From: Echinarachnius parma
Lineage: Eukaryota > Echinodermata > Echinoidea > Clypeasteroida > Echinarachniidae
Length of the DNA stretch: 64,000 nt
Direction of reading: 5' to 3'
Assembly (NCBI GenBank): GCA_037951105.1
Contig: JBAMJV010007438.1
Coordinates: 1-64,000 of the forward strand
The notes under the pieces are model-generated. The model was not told the origin of the DNA. It ran no database searches and saw only the letters and a program-made list of their open reading frames with translations. The translations under genes were made by a program, and so were the position numbers. Positions within the stretch are counted from its first letter, which is position 1; every line of letters starts with the position of its first letter. Below are positions 62,101-64,000 of the stretch, in pieces.

Positions 62101-63509
62101 CCATTCTGGGATGAGCAACAGTGGCAGAGATTGTTAGTATGTTTCCATTCTGGGATGAGCAACAGTGGTAGAGATTGGTAGTATGTTTCCATTCTGGGAT
62201 GAGCAACAGTGGCAGAGATTGTTAGTATGTTTCCATTCTGGGATGAGCAACAGTGGTAGAGATTGGTAGTATGTTTCCATTCTGCGATGAGCAACAGTGG
62301 TAGAGATTGGTAGTATGTTTCCATTCTGGGATGAGCAACAGTGGTAGAGATTGGTAGTATGTTTCCATTCTGGGATGAGCAAAAGTGGTAGAGATTGGTA
62401 GTATGTTTCCATTCTGGGATGAGCAACAGTGGTAGAGATTGGTAGTATGTTTCCATTCTGGGATGAGCAACAGTGGTAGAGATTGGTAGTATGTTTCCAT
62501 TCCCATGCATGACAATCTTTACAAAGAGAGAGTGCAATTATCTAAATGTTGTAATTGTTGCTTTCAATTAGGGATGTTGCCATGGCGATCGTCAGTCATA
62601 GTAAGTGGAGAGAGGCCATGTACTCTGAGAGCTTGGACCAAGTCACTCTGACCAGGACTACGCCTTTGCGCAAACTCATCAAGAGAATGCCAGGTAAAGT
62701 AGAGTTTTATACAGACCTCAATATATACATGTAGCTTTAACTCCTTGAGTGCCAAGCTCGCATTTTTGCGAGTTACAATACACACAAATGCCATAGATCC
62801 CTGGCACTCACAGTGTCAAATAAACAGAGGCAAATAAAGTTGGAAATCATTTGTTTCACATCGTTTTGGGGGCAAGTAAAGTCTGAAAATGCATTATTGT
62901 TCTTGTCCCGCACGGTCCAGTAGCGCCATTTAAACATTTATTATCTATTTATTTATTTATTCTCCACTCAGGGGATGGTTGGTTTGCCCTTGTCAGCTAC
63001 AAGCTGTTTTTCAAAAGGGTCCAAGCCAAGATAAAAAATATGCAAAATTTGTAATAATCAATACATATATCAATAGACAACGAATGCACACATCAAATCG
63101 TTTGTACAATGTAATATGTTATGTGATAATTGTTGTAATAGATGTTGCTGAACAGGTATTCAACAATACATATTCATAACAATAGACAACGAATGCACAC
63201 ATCAAATCGTTTGTATAATGTAAAATATTATGTAATTGTTATTTGTTGTAATAGATGTTGCTGAACAGGTATTCAACAATCCATATTCATAACAATAGAC
63301 AACGAATGCACACATCAAATCGTTTGTATAATGTAAAATGTTATGTAATTGTTATTTGTTGTATTAAATAGATGTTGCTGAGCAGGTATTCAACAACTGC
63401 CTGAAAGAGAATGACAAGTCCAGAGAACACCCCGACTATTGTATCACGTTTGACTATGAACTCCTCGACGACATGTTTTCTCACTGGAACCAGGACTCCC
63501 AAGGCCAAG
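28502..63509 (+). CDS. TRPA1: TRPA-type ankyrin cation channel gene, 5' half (pore exons lie beyond the window)
   Basis: Sixteen GT-AG exons join in phase into 733 residues counted from the ATG at 28955. From about residue 64 they carry 16-17 ankyrin repeats (recurring TPLHLAA and related cores), as in TRPA channels. The repeats are followed by SKWREAMY, TPLRKLIKRMPDVAEQVFNN and ITFDYELLDDMF, a linker I associate with the TRPA1-like branch. Such channels are Ca2+-permeable and respond to irritants or temperature in other animals. The six membrane helices are not in the window, so channel identity rests on the repeat count, the linker and gene layout. A long ankyrin protein without a channel is the alternative. 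Introns range up to 14 kb. Confidence 0.85.
29206..29347. mobile_element. Perfect 124-bp hairpin element with 9-bp target duplication
   Basis: Arms 29215-29274 and 29279-29338 are perfect 60-bp reverse complements around a 4-nt loop (CCGA). The 9-mer ATGATTATG flanks both sides exactly (29206-29214 and 29339-29347). Perfect pairing implies a very recent insertion or strong constraint. A 9-bp duplication suits a Mutator-type element. It lies in TRPA intron 1. Confidence 0.85.
29932..30100 (+). CDS. TRPA1: TRPA exon 2: first ankyrin repeats
   Basis: Encodes VARDGDVVTLKRLLGQ and then DENGSSPLHYAARYNHLPVL. It follows a pyrimidine-rich acceptor and ends in phase 1 before GTAATG. Confidence 0.9.
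30112..30412. mobile_element. Tigger/pogo-like MITE with a nested hairpin insertion
   Basis: GTGGCCACCTGTCCATAACG and GTTGACTGTA are the ends of the family seen at 51284-51466. A 93-bp hairpin (about 30191-30283, arms ATTCTCTACCAAGACGTGCC and mirror) interrupts it. Confidence 0.6.
30546..30729. mobile_element. Small inverted-repeat element
   Basis: GGGGTGTATTCTGAAAACGA on the left is mirrored by TCGTTTTCAGAATACACCCC on the right; 184 bp, non-coding, about 50 bp before TRPA exon 3. Confidence 0.7.
30783..30880 (+). CDS. TRPA1: TRPA exon 3: ankyrin repeat
   Basis: Encodes EVNRVGEGGLVPLHFACKFK and then a Ser-rich loop ending in ISDSE. Donor GTGAGT. Confidence 0.88.
30881..33316 (+). other. First part of TRPA intron 3, no gene seen
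   Basis: AT-rich intron. Between 31450 and 31930 it holds a segment with TGACGTCATCT, GATGACGCGTCATGACG and GGGAACGCCCC that looks like a dispersed repeat, but I could not find its ends. Nothing else recognisable. Confidence 0.5.
33317..33571 (+). repeat. Two-copy tandem repeat upstream of the TRPA microexon
   Basis: GATTTTAGCAAGTGTTT, TTTTCAGTCTGAAAGT and AAGATCATCAATTT occur in the same order at about 33329-33410 and 33430-33555. The second copy runs into the acceptor of the 24-nt exon. The first ends near GATGATGCAG, a possible decoy acceptor. Confidence 0.7.
33578..33601 (+). CDS. TRPA1: TRPA exon 4: 24-nt microexon
   Basis: Eight codons, EGVTEEDE, between a good acceptor (ttcccaccatag) and GTAACG. 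It keeps phase 0 on both sides and extends an acidic loop inside an ankyrin repeat, so it could be skipped without breaking the frame. The intron just upstream is duplicated in tandem. Confidence 0.65.
34506..34730. mobile_element. Small inverted-repeat element
   Basis: TACCGTAAACCGAGTGACTT pairs with the right end (CACCCCAGTTTACGGTA), and GACTTTGGCCACTTTTTGAG is mirrored further in; 225 bp, non-coding. Confidence 0.7.
35172..35652. mobile_element. Tigger/pogo-like MITE with a nested palindrome
   Basis: ACAGTCAAACCGGATGGACG opens and AAGTTTGACTGTA closes the family. About 35495-35600 holds an insertion with paired GCCCTCGTGAA/TTTCACGAGGGC blocks. Confidence 0.55.
36625..37235. mobile_element. 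Family D element with another inverted-repeat element inside
   Basis: Family D ends resemble CAGGGCTCGACACTAG and TTAGTGTCGAGGCT and carry CTTGCCC/GGGCAAG pairs. Within it, 36673-36904 has its own ends, AGCCCGGTCACATATCAACG and mirror. Other family D copies: 45163-46012, 50915-51006 (fragment), 56390-56665 and a variant at the right edge. Confidence 0.6.
38880..39190. repeat. Repeat cluster with two poly-G tracts
   Basis: The phrases AAAGTACGTACGCACAAGGG and AAAGTGCGTACAGGGG each run into poly-G, and GTAGGGGCCATCTACAAAGT has an inverted partner, TTTGTAGATGGCCCCTTATG. A small inverted-repeat element is likely. Confidence 0.55.
40603..42511. mobile_element. 1.9 kb TTA-flanked element with dispersed GCGACGGGACGGAA motifs
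   Basis: Ends AGGGCCCGTTACACATTCA and mirror, exactly flanked by TTA at 40600-40602 and 42512-42514. This matches PIF/Harbinger target duplications. No transposase frame is present. Eight copies of GCGACGGGACGGAA lie inside: forward near 40813, 40981, 41178, 41194 and 41971, reverse near 41783, 41802 and 42138. Subterminal CCGTGTTG/CACGG words also repeat. Confidence 0.8.
42650..42840. repeat. Dispersed repeat with poly-G and poly-C core
   Basis: A G run (42663-42684), TTCACGTGCCCCCCCCC, an A-rich stretch, then CCCCAAATAATTTGCGTGCC. It mirrors the layout at 25047-25210. Confidence 0.6.
43630..44725. repeat. GATA microsatellite and a three-copy AT-rich tandem repeat
   Basis: (GATA)n at about 43632-43655 abuts AAATGGTTTTATTCATATAA, which looks like the reversed tail of a retroposon. 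From about 44050, 44330 and 44555 the ordered words TTAAAGTCCTTAA, AGTTTAAAATAGTGGCG and ATAAATCATTTCAATTGGCA repeat, giving three diverged copies. Confidence 0.65.
45163..46012. mobile_element. Family D element split by a family C element
   Basis: GCACTTGCCCTATTTCCCGG starts it and GGGCAAGTTGTT with AGTGTGGAGGCT ends it. The family C copy at 45311-45690 sits inside, followed by an AAT microsatellite at about 45805-45827. Confidence 0.6.
45311..45690. mobile_element. Family C MITE-like element (copy 2)
   Basis: TTAAAGGGACTTAGTAACAT onward, reverse orientation relative to 3511-3888, ending in CACATGTCAACAAAGTTACT. Inserted in a family D element, so it is the younger of the two. Confidence 0.7.
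47664..47843 (+). CDS. TRPA1: TRPA exon 5: ankyrin repeat
   Basis: Encodes SVILYLESKGADVNAKD and then GVTPLHMAAIRENETATSEL. Phase 0/0, donor GTGAGT, after a 14 kb intron. Two decayed copies of its 3' part lie directly downstream. Confidence 0.92.
47909..48245 (+). pseudogene. Two clipped copies of TRPA exon 5 with its donor-side intron
   Basis: Copies starting near 47909 and 48099 repeat the 3' part of exon 5 (GADVNAKD-type through LLS) plus the start of the intron, spaced about 185-190 bp. The first has an in-frame TAG where the exon has AAG but keeps GAT|GTGAGT. The second reads GADVNAQDIYGVTPLHMAAI, but its donor has become GATTGAGT. Neither has an acceptor. Confidence 0.85.
48449..48658 (+). 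CDS. TRPA1: TRPA exon 6: two ankyrin repeats
   Basis: Encodes MTPLHMACTHGSDVIAKMLI and then GTPLHAAAMEGHVEIVRLLY. Phase 0/0, donor GTATGT. Confidence 0.94.
49134..49227 (+). CDS. TRPA1: TRPA exon 7: ankyrin repeat
   Basis: Encodes MLTDTNNDQSTPLHLAVDSG and then EPEVVKMCLERG. Ends in phase 1 before GTAAGT. Confidence 0.93.
49663..49858 (+). CDS. TRPA1: TRPA exon 8: two ankyrin repeats
   Basis: Encodes STPLHAACIAGDVDIVKLLL and then ATPLHRACYFNRFKVVEFLL. Ends in phase 2 before GTGAGT. Confidence 0.94.
50068..50145 (-). tRNA. tRNA-Ala(AGC)-like sequence, probably SINE-derived
   Basis: The minus strand shows a D-arm (GCTCAGTCGGTAAGAGC), an anticodon arm CCGGT-CTAGCAA-TCCGG with anticodon AGC, and a T-arm TCGGGTTCGAATCCCG. 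The acceptor stem pairs poorly. An inverted copy of its 3' half lies 65 bp away, so a tRNA-derived repeat is more likely than a working gene. Confidence 0.45.
50200..50278 (+). repeat. Inverted copy of the tRNA-like 3' half
   Basis: From CCGGTCTAGCAATCCGGAGG to ATTTACTTTGCTC it is the near-exact reverse complement (about 65 bp) of 50049-50114. Together the two form a palindrome with a loop of about 95 bp. TRPA intron 8. Confidence 0.75.
50330..50520. repeat. Family C fragment
   Basis: AAAGATATCTAGTAACTTTG, then TGATCCGATGTGTCCATTGA and AAATAGTAAGTGATGATGCA, resemble the first half of family C. The right end is TAGATCCCTTTAA. Confidence 0.5.
50915..51006. repeat. Family D fragment
   Basis: TGCTAGTTGCCCAATCGGGC and CAAGTGCTTGTGTCGAGCCC match the left end of family D in reverse. 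Directly upstream of TRPA exon 9. Confidence 0.55.
51044..51227 (+). CDS. TRPA1: TRPA exon 9: ankyrin repeats
   Basis: Encodes FTPLLIAASAGHSATIKVLL and then a diverged repeat, DKTSIFWTAEENKPEALM. Donor GTGAGA. Confidence 0.92.
51284..51466. mobile_element. Tigger/pogo-like MITE, complete copy
   Basis: CAGTCAAACCTGTCTTAGTG and ACAGGTTTGACTG form inverted ends, with paired GGCCACC/GGTCACC words within; 183 bp, non-coding. Reference copy for the interrupted ones at 16527, 30112 and 35172. Confidence 0.7.
51942..52049 (+). CDS. TRPA1: TRPA exon 10: ankyrin repeat
   Basis: Encodes ALLEHPLANEIMELSDRYDN and then TPLHVAAEKGYLKIVK. Phase 0/0, donor GTAAGC. Confidence 0.93.
52083..52228. repeat. ATC/GTC-rich microsatellite
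   Basis: CATCATC, GTCATC and AACATC triplets directly after TRPA exon 10. They extend the exon's open frame with Ile/Val residues that are not part of the protein. Confidence 0.9.
52331..52680. mobile_element. Family C MITE-like element (copy 3)
   Basis: TTAA at both ends; TTTAGTCTTTGTTGGCATGT to ATTTGGACAATG and ATCCC. Same orientation as 3511-3888. Confidence 0.7.
53281..53369 (+). CDS. TRPA1: TRPA exon 11: ankyrin repeat
   Basis: Encodes ILLDNGGDVGWKNEDEETPI and then LLAAKNGHT. Ends in phase 2 before GTTAGT. Confidence 0.9.
53408..53821. mobile_element. Foldback element with arms of about 160-200 bp
   Basis: Nearly perfect arms meet at a 4-nt loop near 53605-53608 (GGTTCCTA/TAGGAACC). 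The pairing runs out through AATACGTAACCTATTCCTTT and GGACTTCATTTTCAGAAAGA. Outer parts with TGACGTCATAAA/TTTATGACATCA are looser. Non-coding, just after TRPA exon 11. Confidence 0.85.
54917..54986 (-). repeat. tRNA-like (CAT anticodon) SINE head
   Basis: The minus strand reads GGCTCAGCGGTTAGAGTGTC, a loop CTCATGC with anticodon CAT, and CCAGGTTCGAACCCTG as T-arm. The acceptor stem does not pair. A tRNA-derived SINE is more likely than a functional tRNA-Met. Confidence 0.5.
55483..55705. repeat. Minisatellite of AGTCCT..AAAGGACT palindromes
   Basis: About nine units such as AGTCCTAGAAAGGACT joined by ATGGT, GTTGGT or GTTGGTATTC. Two larger blocks, each ending GTATTCTTTCTAGGAG, show a second level of duplication. 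Each unit is itself a small hairpin. Confidence 0.85.
55821..56224 (+). pseudogene. Two clipped copies of TRPA exon 12
   Basis: Acceptors at 55820 and 56022 precede VVMEFVKHDDSTIHDEDEN-type sequence. Spacing is 202 bp each time up to the real exon at 56225. Both copies stop matching after ACCGGTCAAGCAG and continue into the intron sequence that precedes the next copy, losing the last part of the exon and its donor. The first copy is also altered inside (QTPGLYLAS for SNTPLHLAA). Confidence 0.88.
56225..56371 (+). CDS. TRPA1: TRPA exon 12: ankyrin repeat
   Basis: Encodes VVMEFVKHDDSTIHDEDENS, NTPLHLAATTGQAKTVRALI and GADIESR. It is the last and only complete member of three tandem copies spaced 202 bp apart. 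Donor GTAAGT. Confidence 0.93.
56390..56665. mobile_element. Family D element (copy 4)
   Basis: CAGGGCTCGACACTAGCACT to GTAGTGTGGAGGCTCGCC, with CTTGCCC/GGGCAAG pairs at both ends. About 275 bp, directly after TRPA exon 12. Confidence 0.65.
56985..57096 (+). CDS. TRPA1: TRPA exon 13: ankyrin repeat
   Basis: Encodes NQQLWTPLDCAAHSGWVKTA and then YALLENDSPIDPTDKAK. Donor GTAAGT. Confidence 0.92.
57127..58011. mobile_element. Family B element with an inserted Tc1-like half element (copy 4)
   Basis: AGGGATAGTTGAGGTTTGG follows TTAA on the left and CCAAAACTGAACTGTCCCT ends it on the right. About 57350-57875 is foreign, including one arm of the Tc1-like foldback. Confidence 0.65.
57540..57875. 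mobile_element. One-armed copy of the Tc1-like foldback
   Basis: CAGGGTGGCCCCAAAAAAAT onward matches the left arm of 16634-17160 through TCGGATAGGGTGTC and ACCATGTCAGGTT. The right arm is missing. Confidence 0.7.
58142..58456 (+). pseudogene. Two clipped copies of TRPA exon 14
   Basis: Copies start at 58142 and 58374 after intact acceptors, 232 and 247 bp before the next copy. Both read VTPLHLAATSGHVEMV and then diverge: the first runs into a shifted frame and the second reaches a stop after NYLLGVA. The real exon is at 58621. Confidence 0.88.
58621..58757 (+). CDS. TRPA1: TRPA exon 14: ankyrin repeat
   Basis: Encodes VTPLHLAATSGHVEMVKLLL, then EWHADLSLANTEQKNCLDMA and IENGH. It is the complete member of three tandem copies. 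Donor GTGAGT. Confidence 0.93.
58975..60174 (+). mobile_element. Helentron-like non-autonomous element with a tandem-repeat core
   Basis: The 5' end has TATGCCTCCGCAACG and a GCC(T)CCG/CGGAGGC stem. The 3' end has GGCGGAGGCAT, an 18-nt palindrome TCGACTGCGCGCAGTCGA (60145-60162), 8 nt, then CTAGT. The core has about five units of roughly 160-180 bp (GATCGCGTTATCTCAAGAAC, GGGGTCATGAGGTCAAAGGT) that decay rightwards. A hairpin followed by CTRRT and subterminal inverted repeats are Helitron/Helentron hallmarks; similar repeat-cored elements are known in molluscs and flies. Confidence 0.6.
60416..62506. repeat. 2.1 kb minisatellite of about 47 units of 44 bp
   Basis: Unit core GATGAGCAACAGTGGTAGAG with ATTGGTAGTATGTTTCCATT. 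The left fifth mostly has CTGCGATG and several 50-bp units with an extra TATATATG-type insert; the rest mostly has CTGGGATG. Because 44 is not a multiple of three and the unit has no minus-strand stop in any frame, long minus-strand frames (up to 595 codons) appear. They are artefacts. Lies in TRPA intron 14. Confidence 0.95.
62572..62693 (+). CDS. TRPA1: TRPA exon 15: end of ankyrin domain and linker
   Basis: Encodes DVAMAIVSHSKWREAMYSES and then LTRTTPLRKLIKRMP. Ends in phase 1 before GTAAAG. It lies just after a 2.1 kb minisatellite. Confidence 0.92.
63142..63371 (+). pseudogene. Two clipped copies of TRPA exon 16
   Basis: Acceptor plus ATGTTGCTGAACAGGTATTC occurs at 63142 and 63255, then the real exon at 63372. 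The copies keep about 26 bp of exon and then return to the intron unit (CATAACAATAGACAACGAAT). CAG|GTATTC inside each copy is a possible weak donor. Confidence 0.85.
63372..63509 (+). CDS. TRPA1: TRPA exon 16: pre-membrane linker, last exon in the window
   Basis: Encodes DVAEQVFNNCLKENDKSREH and then ITFDYELLDDMFSHWNQDSQ. Donor GTAAGA; the next exon is outside the window. It is the complete member of three tandem copies spaced 113 and 117 bp apart. Confidence 0.92.
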
Positions 63510-63819
63510 GTAAGAAAGCTGCTCTATAGATAGATAGATACATGTAGATGAATACATTTTCTCAATGAAAGTTATGAGTACACCCGTCAGTACATAACCC
63601 AAAACGTCTTATTTATCTGTCATTTGTAATACTCTAAACTTGCAGTGGATCACAACATTACAGTAATAAAACACATGTTTCATTTGATTGTGTATCACTT
63701 TTGGTTCTCCCATCTGTCAAGAGATGATACTTGTTTAGCTACTACCCCTTTACCGTCACAAACCACTTCCCTTTTCATCATCTATCCACCTTTTTTGTTT
63801 AAATTTCAAATATCCTTGG

Positions 63820-64000
63820 CTCCACACTTACCTTTTTTGTCAGTGGCCCGGTCGAGCCAGTGAAATAATTTCTTCCCCTTTTTTGGTGGCCCGAAGGAAA
63901 AATTTACTGGCCCAAAAATGTTATTTCATGAGTAAACTTTTTACTATTTCAAAATATCACCTTTTCCTGATCAAACCTGTGATAAAAGATGAAGCATGAC
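63820..64000. repeat. Family D-like variant, cut by the window edge
   Basis: GGCTCCACACTTACC, GTGGCCCGGTCGAGCCAGTG and TGGCCCGAAGGAAAAATTTA echo the ends and GGCCC/GGGCC pairs of family D but with GTGGCCCG in place of CTTGCCCG. Confidence 0.4.

Noticed and set aside
60316-62537. Repetitive proteins of 251-595 residues on the minus strand
   Set aside because: Products of a 44-bp minisatellite with no stops in any minus-strand frame; not supported as genes.
1-64000. LTR retroviruses, Polintons or other capsid-bearing elements, and CRISPR arrays
   Set aside because: No integrase, protease, capsid or protein-primed polymerase motif and no paired long terminal repeats were recognised. The regular repeats here are minisatellites or exon duplications in an animal genome, not CRISPR arrays.

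Overview
This is a eukaryotic, intron-rich, AT-rich window with no bacterial features. It holds two recognisable host genes arranged head to head, about 6 kb apart, in a repeat-dense background. The gene content (a PDE10-type cyclic-nucleotide phosphodiesterase and a TRPA-type ankyrin channel), the many short TTAA-, TA- and TTA-flanked inverted-repeat elements and the Helentron-like element with a tandem-repeat core suggest a marine invertebrate. An echinoderm or another invertebrate deuterostome is my best guess. That is inference: no species marker was seen.

Region 1 (minus strand, 2315-22127): a complete PDE10A-like gene. I traced 23 coding exons, all GT-AG, whose phases join without a break into an 859-residue protein. 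It has an N-terminal helical segment, two GAF domains and a full catalytic domain with all four metal ligands and the invariant glutamine. A GC-rich stretch with an NRF-1-type palindrome and a CCAAT box lies just upstream (about 22200-22350).

Region 2 (about 22400-28500): intergenic. It holds the 3' end of a non-LTR retrotransposon, poly-C and TTG/GT tracts, and a 1.47 kb nested palindrome inserted into an older TTAA-flanked element.

Region 3 (plus strand, about 28500 to beyond the right edge): the 5' half of a TRPA-type cation channel gene. Sixteen coding exons give about 733 residues with 16-17 ankyrin repeats and the conserved linker after them. The six-helix pore lies outside the window. 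The introns are large (one is 14 kb) and full of nested mobile elements, including a 1.9 kb TTA-flanked element with eight copies of a 14-bp CpG-rich motif, a perfect 60-bp-arm hairpin with 9-bp target duplications, a Helentron-like element and a 2.1 kb minisatellite of 44-bp units.

The most unusual theme is shared by both genes. At least five coding exons have tandem, clipped copies of themselves next to them in the intron, at spacings of about 113-247 bp. Four of these arrays repeat an intron end plus the 5' part of the exon, keep the 3' splice site and lack the normal donor. Another repeats the 3' part of an exon with its donor. I read these as an ongoing local tandem-duplication process that makes decoy exons, not as extra functional ankyrin or catalytic exons. 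The two genes have no evident shared pathway beyond general signalling (cyclic-nucleotide breakdown and cation entry).
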